A stretch of DNA of 64,000 bases from Paenibacillus glycanilyticus. GTDB lineage: Bacteria > Bacillota > Bacilli > Paenibacillales > Paenibacillaceae. The DNA lies in the NCBI RefSeq assembly GCF_023715145.1, contig NZ_JAMBNP010000003.1:434001-498000 (forward strand), given 5' to 3'. Each line of letters begins with the position of its first letter. Within the stretch, counting starts at the first letter, position 1. The translations under genes and the position numbers were made by a program. Under the pieces are notes generated by a model that was given only the letters and a program-made list of their open reading frames with translations, had not been told where the DNA came from and ran no database searches. This document shows positions 8,174 to 16,957 of the stretch, piece by piece.

Positions 8174-9007
8174 GTGAGCAAATTTACATCGATTACGCAA
8201 AACACGGAATTGAACAATGGGATCAAGATGCCTTGGCTGGGCTTTGGCGTATTCAAGACGAAGGAAGGCACCCAGGTGGAGCAGGCGGTTGCGGATGCGC
8301 TGGAGGCGGGCTACCGCAGCATCGATACGGCGGCCATCTACGGCAATGAAGAGGGCGTAGGCAGAGCGGTGGCAGAAAGCGGTTTGAAGCGCGAGGACCT
8401 GTTTATTACGACAAAGGTCTGGAACAGCAACCAGGGCTTCGAGAGCACGCTGAAGGCCTTCGAGGAAAGCCGCCGCAAGCTGAAGCTTGAAGTGATTGAT
8501 TTGTATCTCGTTCACTGGCCGGTGGCCGGGAAGTACAAGGATACATACCGCGCTTTGGAGAAGCTGTACAAGGAAGGTTATGTGCGGGCGATTGGCGTCA
8601 GCAACTTCCTGATTCCTCATCTGGACGATCTGCTTGGCAGCTGTGAAGTTACGCCTGCCGTCAATCAGGTGGAATTCCAGCCCTTCCTGACTCAGCCGGA
8701 CCTGCAAGCCTACTGCAAGGACCGCGGTATTCAGCTGGAAGCATGGAGCCCGCTGCTCCAGGGCAATCTGGACGTGCCGCTGCTGCAGGAGATTGGTCAA
8801 GCTCATGGCAAATCGGCCGCTCAAGTTATTTTGCGCTGGGATTTGCAGAATGGCATCGTCACGATTCCGAAGTCGGTTACGAAAAGCCGGATTATCGAGA
8901 ATGCGGATATCTTCGACTTTGAATTAACCAATGAAGAGATGGCGTCCATCAACGGCCTGAATGAAGGCCGTCGCTTTGGCTCCGACCCCATGAATTTCAA
9001 TTTCTAA
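8174..9007 (+). CDS. aldo/keto reductase, YvgN/YtbE-like
   Basis: A 277-residue NADPH-dependent aldo/keto reductase of the kind that reduces glyoxal, methylglyoxal and other small carbonyls. The catalytic tetrad is complete: D51 (SIDTA), Y56 (IYGNE), K81 (TTKVW) and H114 (LVHWP). The GVSNF and IPKSVTKSRI stretches that bind the cofactor are present at about 155 and 235. The GTG start follows GAGGAGAAAAG at a proper distance. It stands alone; the Rrf2 regulator gene downstream has its own promoter. The exact substrate cannot be read from sequence. Confidence 0.9.
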   Translation: MSKFTSITQNTELNNGIKMPWLGFGVFKTKEGTQVEQAVADALEAGYRSIDTAAIYGNEEGVGRAVAESGLKREDLFITTKVWNSNQGFESTLKAFEESRRKLKLEVIDLYLVHWPVAGKYKDTYRALEKLYKEGYVRAIGVSNFLIPHLDDLLGSCEVTPAVNQVEFQPFLTQPDLQAYCKDRGIQLEAWSPLLQGNLDVPLLQEIGQAHGKSAAQVILRWDLQNGIVTIPKSVTKSRIIENADIFDFELTNEEMASINGLNEGRRFGSDPMNFNF

Positions 9008-9081
9008 CAAGATGCAGGGCGAATAAGGGGGGTTCCGCCGTCGCACCCTATCACTGTGGCGGAAATCGGGCGGCCTTGCTA

Positions 9082-9116
9082 TTGACATTGTTAACTGTAA
9101 TTGATATTATTACAGT
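9082..9116 (+). promoter_or_regulatory. promoter with overlapping palindromic operator before the Rrf2 gene
   Basis: TTGACA (9082-9087) and TATTAT (9105-9110) are 17 bases apart. A perfect inverted repeat, ACTGTAAT / ATTACAGT with a seven-base spacer (9094-9116), covers the spacer end and the -10 box. This is the position expected for an autoregulatory repressor site of the Rrf2 protein. Confidence 0.75.
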
Positions 9117-9139
9117 ACTAAGCAGGGAGGCCGTTCACA

Positions 9140-9562
9140 TTGAACAGCGAATTTACGATTGCCGTACACAGTCTCGTTTATTTAGCCTATCTGCCCGAGC
9201 GGATGGCAAGCAGTGAGATGATCGCCGACAACGTAGGCACGCACTCCGCGCGGGTCCGCAAAGTAATGAGCGGATTACGCAAAAGCGGCTTTGTCGATAC
9301 AAGAGAAGGCGCAGGAGGCGGCTACAGGCTTACAATTGATCCAGATGTCGTTACGCTTGGCGATGTATACCGCGTCATGGCGCAGGGCTCTTTTATCCCG
9401 AGCTGGTGCTCGGGTGATCCGGGCATGGATTGCGTCGTTGGCTCGAATATGAACCAAGTGATGTTCGGGATCTTCTGTACAGCCGAGAAGCAGCTGGAAG
9501 GCTACTTTAGCGGTATTACGATTTCCGATGTACTGAAGCAGATTCACGCTTGCGGCGATTAG
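9140..9562 (+). CDS. Rrf2 family transcriptional regulator
   Basis: A 140-residue Rrf2-type winged-helix regulator. The N-terminal SEFTIAVHSLVYLAYL helix, the recognition region SARVRKVMSGLRKSGFV and the wing REGAGGGYRLT are all present. The C-terminal half has three cysteines (SWCSGDPGMDCV...IFCTAEK) that could sense redox state or bind a metal or Fe-S cluster, though the spacing differs from IscR/NsrR, and it looks more like the YwnA subgroup. The TTG start follows GGGAGG. Its promoter has a perfect palindrome over the -10, so self-repression is likely. The thioredoxin gene 65 bases downstream may share its transcript (inference). Confidence 0.85.
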   Translation: MNSEFTIAVHSLVYLAYLPERMASSEMIADNVGTHSARVRKVMSGLRKSGFVDTREGAGGGYRLTIDPDVVTLGDVYRVMAQGSFIPSWCSGDPGMDCVVGSNMNQVMFGIFCTAEKQLEGYFSGITISDVLKQIHACGD

Positions 9563-9626
9563 GCTTATTTAAACGGTACGTGGCGGAATTCCCTTATCAT
9601 AAACCAATTGGAGAGGATGATTGACA

Positions 9627-9938
9627 ATGGCAGTAGCATTGACTAAAGACAACTTTACAACTAGCGTACAAAACGGCGTTTCTCTGGTAGACTTCTGGGC
9701 ACCTTGGTGCGGACCTTGCAAAATGCAGCTTCCTATCGTAGAGGAGCTGGCAACTGAACTGGAAGGCCAAGCTACAATCGCGAAAATCAACGTTGACGAA
9801 GAGCCGGAATTGGCTTCGCAATTCGGCGTAATGAGCATTCCTACGCTGATTCTGTTCAAAGACGGCCAACCGGTTGACAAAATGGTCGGCGTTCAAAGCA
9901 AAGACGCTCTGAAAGCAAAAATCTCCGGCCAACTGTAA
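9627..9938 (+). CDS. trxA: thioredoxin
   Basis: A 103-residue classic thioredoxin with the WCGPCK redox site near residue 30, the cis-proline loop SIPTL and the ending ...KAKISGQL. It reduces protein disulphides in the cytoplasm with thioredoxin reductase. The ATG at 9627 lies nine bases after GAGAGGA; an in-frame TTG six bases earlier is too close to that site. It follows an Rrf2-type regulator and is closed by a strong terminator. Confidence 0.95.
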   Translation: MAVALTKDNFTTSVQNGVSLVDFWAPWCGPCKMQLPIVEELATELEGQATIAKINVDEEPELASQFGVMSIPTLILFKDGQPVDKMVGVQSKDALKAKISGQL

Positions 9939-9966
9939 GATTTGGCAAGGGATTTCAGTAAAGGCT

Positions 9967-10004
9967 GCCCGCAAAGTCATTGGACTTTGCGGGCGGTCTT
10001 TTTT
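9967..10004 (+). terminator. rho-independent terminator after trxA
   Basis: Perfect 12-bp stem GCCCGCAAAGTC / GACTTTGCGGGC with an ATTG loop, followed by GGTCTTTTTTC. Confidence 0.95.
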
Positions 10005-10108
10005 CTTTACATAAATAACATAAATAATGGGACAGGACGCAACTTCTGGCATGCATGCCGCGTCTATTTAGCTGAATGACGAGAATGGAAAAGCATGGGA
10101 GGTTAATT

Positions 10109-12463
10109 ATGGTGATGAATCATCGCAAGAAGCTGGTTGCGCTTGCGGCAGCGGTTATGCTGACGAGCAGCCTGCCTGGCGCGGCATTTGCCGAAAGCGC
10201 TGACAAACCGGCTGCTTCTGCCGCATCGGGAGATGCGGCCGCGTCGGATGGAAGCGCGGTTATTCCTGTTGATGTGAAGGTATCGAAGGAGAAAGCGGAA
10301 TCGCTCGCCCGGCAAGTCGTAAGTATACCGAAAGAGTATGCGCTGCAAGGCGCGTCACTCTCGGCAGATACCCTGGCAGGCGGCAAACGCAGTGTTTGGG
10401 GCCTTGATTTTGTGTACAAAGTAAACGGCAAAACCAAAGGCAGCATCTATGTACGGCTGAATGCCGACAACGGCCAGCTTCTTGATTACAGCACCTACCT
10501 CGATAATCCAAGCGCCAAGCCTACTTACCCGCTTAAGGTCGAGCGGGAGGAAGCTCAGAAGATTGCTTATTCCTTCTTGTCGGGCGTTGCGCCAACCTAC
10601 AAGGATCAAGTGAAATTCAACCCCGAATACGGCGCGCAGCAGCTGCCTCCGCTGACCGGAGAGGTGCGCCACACGCTGCGTTTCGATCGGATTGTGAACG
10701 ATATCCCTTACGTAGACAACTATATAGAGCTTGATGTCGACAGCGAGGGCCATGTGCTCCGGTATTCCCTGCAATGGGACGATACGATTAAATTTCCGAA
10801 GGTGGATGCGAAGCTGACGGCCGATGAGGCGAAGAAGAAGCTGATTGAGCAGGCGAAGCCCGAGCTCCGCTACCTTATCCCGTATAACGCGCAAGGTCCG
10901 GCCAAGCCGATACTGAGCTATGATATGGGTGCTTTCGCGATCGATGCGGTAACGGGCAAAGAGGTGCAAAGCGGATATATCAATCCGAATCTGGTCTCCG
11001 ATAAGCCTGTCTCCGATAAACCTCTTGGGGATGCTCCGGCGGCGGTAAACTTGACGGAAGAGCAGGCGAAACAAGCCGTTCTGGCAGCGTTCCCGCTTCC
11101 GTCCAATGCTGTATTCAGCGGCTCCAGCTACTATGAGAATACCGATGAGTCCACCGGCAGCGCGGTTGCGAACTGGAGATTGGACTGGGAACTGAAGAAC
11201 GGGAAAGAAACAGCGGGCTCTGCTTCGGCCACGATAAACAGCCGGACGGGGATGATAAGCAGCTTCTACTCTTATCAAAATAATCCGAACATCAGCGCAA
11301 GGCCCGCTCTTTCGTACGATCAGGCAGAAGCGAAAGCGATTGATTCCGTGAAGAAGCAGCTTCCTTGGGTAGCCGATGAGCTGTACGTCGTGAAGCGCGA
11401 TCAATCGCAGTATGATCCGGACAAAGTACAGTATATCGATTCCTATTACTTCAATTTCGTTCACAAGATTAACGGGGCAACGGCTGATTACGACAACGTG
11501 AGCGTTACGATTGATGCGAATACGGGCGTGGTGCGCAGTTATGATGCCAGCATCAACCCGTACAAATATCCGGAGACGGCTCCGAAGGTTATTACGCCTG
11601 CCCAGGCGATTGAGAAATGGATGACGTACTACCGGACAGAGCTGACCTACTATTTGACGCAAAATTTCGTGTACCAAGGACAGCCGATCCCGGCGGAAAA
11701 ATATAAAGTTCTGCTGGCTGCCGGAGAAATTCAGCCTTCCGATGTGCAATCCAATACCGATGCCCAGCTGATCTACCGCCTTGTGCCTCGCCAGCTGGAT
11801 GAATCCATCTTCCTCGATGCGCAGTCGGGGGGCTGGAAGAACCGCGAGACCGGTGACGTTACCCAGCTTGAGAAGCCGAAAGCCGTTGATATCGACGGCC
11901 ACTGGGCTGAGCGCCAGTTGGAGCTGATGGTGGCCTACAAGGCGCTTGACGTGAAGGACGGCAAGGTGCGCCCGAACCAGATCGTGACCCGCGGCGAGCT
12001 GATCAAGATGCTTGTGCTCGCCATGAACAGCGGCCGTTCGCCGATCCTGTACGGTGCGTCCGAGGATGCGGCCGCATCTACATCGTTTAGAGATGTCGGC
12101 GCGAAAAACCAATATTACGTGTACGTCGAAAGCGCGCTTCAGCAAAACCTGATCGATATCGGAGACGGTTCCTTTAATCCGGACGGCAAGGTTGACCGCG
12201 AAGAGATGGCGGAGCTGATCGTACGCGCCTTGGGCTATAACTCCCTCGCCAATTACGAGAACCTGTTCAACATCAACTTCAAGGATGCGGGCAAGATGGA
12301 GAAGAAGGGCCAGGCGGCTATCGTTGTGGGTCTGAAGATTATGACCTTGTCCGGCGGCAGCTTCCAGCCGGATAAGCAAGTGTCGAGAGCGGATGCTTCC
12401 GTGGCGTTCTTCCGTTTCCTGCAGACAAGAGCCGAGCTTCAAGAGGCACCGCTTCGCAATTAA
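10109..12463 (+). CDS. secreted YcdB/YcdC-repeat protein with C-terminal SLH domains
   Basis: A 784-residue exported surface protein. Signal peptide at residues 1-29 (MVMNHRKKLVALAAAVML...AFA|ES), then a long region with repeated PepSY/YcdB-like units (aspartate-rich D-x-x-x-G-x-V/L-x-S/R-Y turns such as DADNGQLLDYS, DVDSEGHVLRYS, TINSRTGMISSF, TIDANTGVVRSYD), then three SLH repeats from about residue 600 (DGHWAERQLELM..., FRDVGAKNQYYVYVESAL..., FKDAGKMEKKGQAAI...). SLH repeats hold proteins on pyruvylated wall polymer. YcdB-type domains have no firm function. The ATG at 10109 is chosen for GGGAGGT seven bases before it. Monocistronic with a terminator. Confidence 0.85.
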   Translation: MVMNHRKKLVALAAAVMLTSSLPGAAFAESADKPAASAASGDAAASDGSAVIPVDVKVSKEKAESLARQVVSIPKEYALQGASLSADTLAGGKRSVWGLDFVYKVNGKTKGSIYVRLNADNGQLLDYSTYLDNPSAKPTYPLKVEREEAQKIAYSFLSGVAPTYKDQVKFNPEYGAQQLPPLTGEVRHTLRFDRIVNDIPYVDNYIELDVDSEGHVLRYSLQWDDTIKFPKVDAKLTADEAKKKLIEQAKPELRYLIPYNAQGPAKPILSYDMGAFAIDAVTGKEVQSGYINPNLVSDKPVSDKPLGDAPAAVNLTEEQAKQAVLAAFPLPSNAVFSGSSYYENTDESTGSAVANWRLDWELKNGKETAGSASATINSRTGMISSFYSYQNNPNISARPALSYDQAEAKAIDSVKKQLPWVADELYVVKRDQSQYDPDKVQYIDSYYFNFVHKINGATADYDNVSVTIDANTGVVRSYDASINPYKYPETAPKVITPAQAIEKWMTYYRTELTYYLTQNFVYQGQPIPAEKYKVLLAAGEIQPSDVQSNTDAQLIYRLVPRQLDESIFLDAQSGGWKNRETGDVTQLEKPKAVDIDGHWAERQLELMVAYKALDVKDGKVRPNQIVTRGELIKMLVLAMNSGRSPILYGASEDAAASTSFRDVGAKNQYYVYVESALQQNLIDIGDGSFNPDGKVDREEMAELIVRALGYNSLANYENLFNINFKDAGKMEKKGQAAIVVGLKIMTLSGGSFQPDKQVSRADASVAFFRFLQTRAELQEAPLRN

Positions 12464-12479
12464 GGCAAGGCATTCAAGA

Positions 12480-12527
12480 AGCCCCCGTTAGGTTCGCTGC
12501 CGTGGCAGCCTCCTGTCGGGGGCTTTA
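12480..12527 (+). terminator. terminator after the YcdB/SLH gene
   Basis: AGCCCCCG at 12479-12486 pairs with CGGGGGCT at 12517-12524, followed by TTATGTTTC. The inner part holds a second small stem. Confidence 0.7.
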
Positions 12528-12546
12528 TGTTTCGCTTTGCCTTGTA

Positions 12547-12690
12547 TTAGTCCGTTTTTTTGTTCTTGGAGGAGAAATTCGTAATCGATTTGGCATCCTC
12601 AATCGTGTCGTTCACGAATGCCATATCTTGGTTCTTTGCCTTCATGGCGGTTGTCCCTTTATAATTGCCTTTATGGCTTTGATTTTCCAT
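12547..12690 (-). CDS. small hydrophilic protein of 47 residues, unknown
   Basis: On the minus strand a full AAGGAGGTGA ribosome site stands ten bases before the ATG, and the frame gives a 47-residue lysine- and asparagine-rich soluble peptide (MENQSHKGNY...NFSSKNKKTD). The strength of the ribosome site is the main reason to call it. Such small charged proteins in spore formers are often spore-associated, but no known small-acid-soluble motif is visible, so no function is given. It converges on the SLH gene and diverges from the membrane gene at 12782. Confidence 0.6.
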   Translation of the reverse strand: MENQSHKGNYKGTTAMKAKNQDMAFVNDTIEDAKSITNFSSKNKKTD

Positions 12691-12781
12691 TGTGTAAGTT
12701 TCACCTCCTTGCGCCTTGTTAGTATGGGCCCGAGGAGGGATTGGCATGCAATCGCGTTATACAACATAAGGGGTGCAGAAA

Positions 12782-13192
12782 ATGGTTAAGAAAGCGGCAG
12801 TATACAAGTATCTGGTGTTCATCCTGTTTCTCTTGTTCACCATGCTTGTCGTTTATGCGTGTAACGAAGTGCTGATCCGGGACGGAGATCCGGATCGAAC
12901 AACCAAGTTCCTGTTTGTTTTATTTGGCATTACCTTTGCTTTTGGAGCAAGCCTTCATCTGATCGGAAAAGGCGAGTTCGGCTTCCGCGTGAAGGAAACG
13001 CAATTTACGCTGATGCTGTCCATTGTTATCGTGGTTCTGAATTATGTGGCGGCCGTCAATTACGGCAAGCTGTATACGAGCGCGGACGGTACGATCGAGA
13101 CGTTCATCCGGATTATTCTCACGGATAACAATCAGGCTATTATTAATGTTCTTGCGGGTTATTTATTCGGATTATCCTTTTACAAAAAATAA
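12782..13192 (+). CDS. small membrane protein of unknown function
   Basis: A 136-residue protein with four hydrophobic segments (about residues 9-29, 42-60, 75-92 and 118-132) separated by short charged loops. No family is recognised. AAGGGG lies nine bases before the ATG at 12782; an in-frame GTG nine bases earlier abuts that site and is less likely. Diverges from the 47-residue gene on the minus strand. Confidence 0.6.
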   Translation: MVKKAAVYKYLVFILFLLFTMLVVYACNEVLIRDGDPDRTTKFLFVLFGITFAFGASLHLIGKGEFGFRVKETQFTLMLSIVIVVLNYVAAVNYGKLYTSADGTIETFIRIILTDNNQAIINVLAGYLFGLSFYKK

Positions 13193-13281
13193 CGCTGCGG
13201 CGCAGTAGGCGAACAGCCTTTGCATCCGGGCTCCTTCTACATATGCTGATGGCATGAACCTATGTGCCGGGCGGTGAAGAG

Positions 13282-15561
13282 ATGGGACTGACGAGCATTA
13301 TCCTGGTAACCAAGGATAGGCTTGATTATACAAAGTCATGTATTGAAAGCATAAGGCGGCATACAGCCGCGGGCAGCTATGAGCTGATCCTGGTCGACAA
13401 CGGTTCGGAGGACGGGACAATCGATTGGGTGAAAGCGGAGCCGGATATTGCCCTGATCGAGAATGGCTATAATGCCGGATTTCCGAAGGGTTGCAATCAA
13501 GGGGCTGCGGCTGCGTCCGGCGAGCTGCTTCTCTTGCTGAACAACGATACGCTCGTGACGCCGGGCTGGCTGGAAGGCCTGCAGCGCAATCTGCTCAGCG
13601 ATCCCTTAATCGCGGCGGTAGGGCCGGTAACCAATTCCGCTTATTACTGGACGCAGATTCCAAGCCATTATACGACCGTTGAGGAAATGGACCGGTTCTC
13701 GGAATCGGTGCGGATGTCGGCCGCAAACCATCCGATGGAGGAGCGGCTGAAGCTGATCGGCTTCTGCATGCTGCTGCGCCGGGAAGCTTATGAAGCTGCC
13801 GGCGGAATGGATGAACGGTTTGGCATCGGCAATTATGAGGATGATGATCTGTCGCTGCGCCTTCGGCTTCTTGGCTATAAGCTGATGTTGTGCCGGGATA
13901 CGTTTATTCATCACTACGGCAGCGTTAGCTTCAAGGCGGATTCGGCGATGTACTTGCAGCTGTTCGTCCGCAACAACCAGCTGTTCCGCGAGAAGTGGGG
14001 ATTTGCTTCCTCCGAGGCGCTCACCATTCATATGGATATGCTTGGGCTGCTGGACCGGGAAGCCTCCTTAGTTGCGGCAGGCAGCGGGACAGGCGGGCTA
14101 AGGTTCCTGAATATCGGCTGTGGCTGCGGAGCGACGCTGCTCAGCTTAAAGCACAGATTTCCAGATGCGGCGTTGTACGGGGTAGAGAAGAATGAGCAGG
14201 CCGCCAGAATAGCCAGGGCGGTGGGCATTCGGGTGTTTGCCTCCGAGGAGCCTGAGCATTGGGGCTTTGAAGCCGGATCGCTGGACGGGATTCTTGTCGG
14301 CGATGCCCATGTTTGCGGGACGCCCGAGATGATGAAGCGGCTGAAGGGGCTGCTGAAGCCCGGCGGTTGGCTTATCGGCACCTTCCTGAACCGCCATTAC
14401 TATCCGTTTATGCTGCGGTATTTGCAGCCGGATAACGGGCACGCCCAGCATCAGTCCGCCTATCTCTATTCCATCGAGCAGGTAAGGGAGCTTTACGCGG
14501 ACAGCGGTTTTGCTTCGGTATCCACCCTCCTGATTGATGACGGCAAGAACGGCAGTCCCGGCAAGGATATCAGCGCCGAGGATTTCGGCTTCCTGGAGAG
14601 AATGGCAAACGGCAATCATCCGGTAAAGGGACGGCTTACGTCGAGCAGCATTATTACGCTTGGCTTGAGCGCCGGTCTCGAGCTGACGGCGCCCGCGAAG
14701 GCCGAGACGGAAGAGCTTACCGCTGTGGCTGCCATCACGGAGGAGCTGCCCCCGCCAGTGCCGGAGACGATGCCGGAGACGGTCGTGCCCGCCGTGCCTG
14801 ATCAGCTTCTGAAGGAGCAGAATGATGTTGTATTCAGCGGTGAACGGCTCGTCATTAACCGGCAGGTGAAAGAGCAGTATACGGATGTTTATGAAGAGCA
14901 TCTGTTCCGTTACGAGCTGGCCAGCCGGTATGTCAGAGGGCTGAAGGTTCTCGATGCCGCCTGCGGGGCGGGTTACGGTTCATCGCTTTTGAAGCGTGCC
15001 GGTGCCGCGGAGGTTATAGGCGTGGATGTCGATGCCGAATCGGTAAATCTGGCGGAACGGGATTATGGCGGAGAGGGCATACGCTTTGAGAAGGGTGACG
15101 TGCTGAAGCTTCCTTTTGCCGACGAGTCTTATGATGCGGTGGTCTCTTTCGAGACGATCGAACATGTAGACGATGGGGCGGCATGGATCCGGGAATCGGC
15201 CCGCGTGCTTAAGCCAGGCGGATTATTTATCGTGTCGACGCCTAATCGCTCCATAACCAATCCTCCGCTATATTTCGAAGAGCAGCCTTTTAACGAGTAC
15301 CACCGATTTGAATACCGGACCTCGGAGCTCGTCGGCGAGCTTCTCGCCTGCTACGATATTGAAGCCATGTTCGGGCAGAATCCGATCGACGACTCCAGGC
15401 TTTTGTCCATGAACTGGCTGCGGGAAAAGGTGGGGCTGCCGCTTGGAAGAACCGCGGAGCACCTGCTGAAGGCAGAAGGGCATGAGCCGCTTCCGCTGTC
15501 GAGGTTCAAGAGCTGCGATCCGATGTACGTGATTGCCGTCTGCCGGAAAAAGCCGGTTTAA
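13282..15561 (+). CDS. fusion of family 2 glycosyltransferase with two SAM methyltransferase domains
   Basis: A 759-residue protein with three catalytic-looking parts. Residues about 1-250 form a GT2 glycosyltransferase (SIILVTKDRLDYTKSCIESI, LVDNGSEDGT, the LLNNDT metal site near residue 87, and GIGNYEDDDLSLR). About 270-430 is a class I methyltransferase with LNIGCGCGATLLSL. A Glu/Pro/Thr-rich linker at about 470-515 follows, then a second methyltransferase with VLDAACGAGYGSSLL at about 557, FETIEHVDDGAAW and STPNRS. Such proteins usually build or decorate cell-surface glycans. The start is uncertain: ATG 13282 has a weak GGTGAAGAG before it, and a GTG at 13264 is in frame. No other glycan genes flank it. 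Confidence 0.85.
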   Translation: MGLTSIILVTKDRLDYTKSCIESIRRHTAAGSYELILVDNGSEDGTIDWVKAEPDIALIENGYNAGFPKGCNQGAAAASGELLLLLNNDTLVTPGWLEGLQRNLLSDPLIAAVGPVTNSAYYWTQIPSHYTTVEEMDRFSESVRMSAANHPMEERLKLIGFCMLLRREAYEAAGGMDERFGIGNYEDDDLSLRLRLLGYKLMLCRDTFIHHYGSVSFKADSAMYLQLFVRNNQLFREKWGFASSEALTIHMDMLGLLDREASLVAAGSGTGGLRFLNIGCGCGATLLSLKHRFPDAALYGVEKNEQAARIARAVGIRVFASEEPEHWGFEAGSLDGILVGDAHVCGTPEMMKRLKGLLKPGGWLIGTFLNRHYYPFMLRYLQPDNGHAQHQSAYLYSIEQVRELYADSGFASVSTLLIDDGKNGSPGKDISAEDFGFLERMANGNHPVKGRLTSSSIITLGLSAGLELTAPAKAETEELTAVAAITEELPPPVPETMPETVVPAVPDQLLKEQNDVVFSGERLVINRQVKEQYTDVYEEHLFRYELASRYVRGLKVLDAACGAGYGSSLLKRAGAAEVIGVDVDAESVNLAERDYGGEGIRFEKGDVLKLPFADESYDAVVSFETIEHVDDGAAWIRESARVLKPGGLFIVSTPNRSITNPPLYFEEQPFNEYHRFEYRTSELVGELLACYDIEAMFGQNPIDDSRLLSMNWLREKVGLPLGRTAEHLLKAEGHEPLPLSRFKSCDPMYVIAVCRKKPV

Positions 15562-15692
15562 AGAAGCTGCATAAAGTGGCAACGCCCCATTTTTGGAAGA
15601 ACTGTCTACCTTGTACTAGGGCTTTTATTGTAAGCGGCCATCGGGTATAATGACGTGAGATTGTTACTTCGGAAAATGGGGTGTCTTATTTC

Positions 15693-16793
15693 ATGGCTTT
15701 GAAAGCTGGTGTCGTTGGATTGCCGAACGTGGGCAAGTCGACTTTATTTAATGCAATAACGCAAGCGGGAGCGGAGTCCGCAAACTATCCGTTCTGTACG
15801 ATTGATCCAAACGTTGGGGTTGTAGAGGTGCCTGATTACCGTCTGGACAAACTGACGGAGCTCGTTCAGCCGAACAAGACGGTTCCGACTGCCTTTGAAT
15901 TCGTGGATATTGCCGGTCTCGTGGCAGGCGCAAGCAAAGGCGAAGGCCTTGGCAACAAGTTCCTGGCTCATATCCGCGAGGTAGACGCGATCGTTCACGT
16001 GGTACGCTGCTTCGAGGACGAGAACATTACGCACGTAAACGGCAAAGTTGATCCGCTGGGCGATATCCAAACGATCAACCTTGAGCTGATTCTGGCGGAC
16101 ATTGAGTCCGTTGAGAAAAAAATCGACCGTTCCCGCAAAAACCTGAAAGGCGGCGACAAAAAAATCGCGCTTGAGGTTGAAGTGCTGGAACGCGTCAAAG
16201 AAGCGCTCTACAACGACCAGCCTGCGCGCAGCGTCGAGCTGTCGGATGACGAGAAGCAGATTATCCGCGATCTTCACCTGCTTACGATGAAGCCGGTGCT
16301 GTATGCGGCTAACGTAGCTGAGTCGGAAGTTGCCGATACGGACAACAACAAGTTCGTGCAAGCGGTGCGTGAATTCGCAGCAGCCGAGGGCGCGCAAGTG
16401 GTGCCAATCAGCGCGAAGGTGGAAGAAGAGATCGCCGAGCTGGAAGGGGAAGACAAAGCGATGTTCCTCGAGGAGCTGGGTCTTCAGGAATCCGGTCTTA
16501 ACCGTCTGATCAACGCGGCGTACAAGCTGCTTGGCCTGTATACGTATTTCACGGCTGGCGTGCAGGAGGTTCGTGCCTGGACAATCCGCAAAGGCATGAA
16601 GGCGCCTCAGGCTGCCGGCGTTATCCATACGGACTTCGAGCGCGGCTTCATTCGCGCCGAGGTTGTATCGTTCGAGGACCTGGCTGCTGCCGGCACGATG
16701 AACGTGGCAAAAGAAAGAGGCCAGCTGCGCCTCGAAGGCAAAGAATACGTAGTGCAGGACGGCGACGTGATGCACTTCCGTTTCAATGTCTAA
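15693..16793 (+). CDS. ychF: redox-regulated ATPase/GTPase YchF (OLA1 family)
   Basis: A 366-residue P-loop protein of the Obg-related YchF family: GLPNVGKST (G1), [22 protein letters not shown] (G3 region), a coiled helical insert, and a C-terminal TGS domain ending with [10 protein letters not shown]. YchF proteins prefer ATP over GTP, bind ribosomes and influence stress responses. The ATG at 15693 gives the normal family length and start ([16 protein letters not shown]); an in-frame opening 12 bases earlier has no support. A TATAAT at 15646-15651 is a probable -10. Monocistronic, followed by a strong inverted repeat. Confidence 0.95.
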   Translation: MALKAGVVGLPNVGKSTLFNAITQAGAESANYPFCTIDPNVGVVEVPDYRLDKLTELVQPNKTVPTAFEFVDIAGLVAGASKGEGLGNKFLAHIREVDAIVHVVRCFEDENITHVNGKVDPLGDIQTINLELILADIESVEKKIDRSRKNLKGGDKKIALEVEVLERVKEALYNDQPARSVELSDDEKQIIRDLHLLTMKPVLYAANVAESEVADTDNNKFVQAVREFAAAEGAQVVPISAKVEEEIAELEGEDKAMFLEELGLQESGLNRLINAAYKLLGLYTYFTAGVQEVRAWTIRKGMKAPQAAGVIHTDFERGFIRAEVVSFEDLAAAGTMNVAKERGQLRLEGKEYVVQDGDVMHFRFNV

Positions 16794-16803
16794 TAGCAGC
16801 GGA

Positions 16804-16848
16804 GCAAAACGGTATTGTTCTCTTGCCAGAGAGCAATACCGTTTTGCT
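16804..16848 (+). terminator. long perfect-stem terminator after ychF
   Basis: GCAAAACGGTATTG pairs with CAATACCGTTTTGC and the stem continues inward through TCTCT/AGAGA. The run of T lies within the 3' arm. Confidence 0.75.
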
Positions 16849-16957
16849 CTGTCCGGACGGATGCTGTCCTCTTCCCTTAACTAGCTCGAACGAGTCATGC
16901 GTGAAGCGGCTCCAAGGCGTACAATGGAGGGAAGCTAAAGAATAGGAGTATGGTGTT

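Noticed and set aside
10355..12442. A 695-codon antisense frame over the SLH protein gene
   Set aside because: Arg/Leu/His-rich shadow without a family motif; the sense strand has a signal peptide and SLH repeats.
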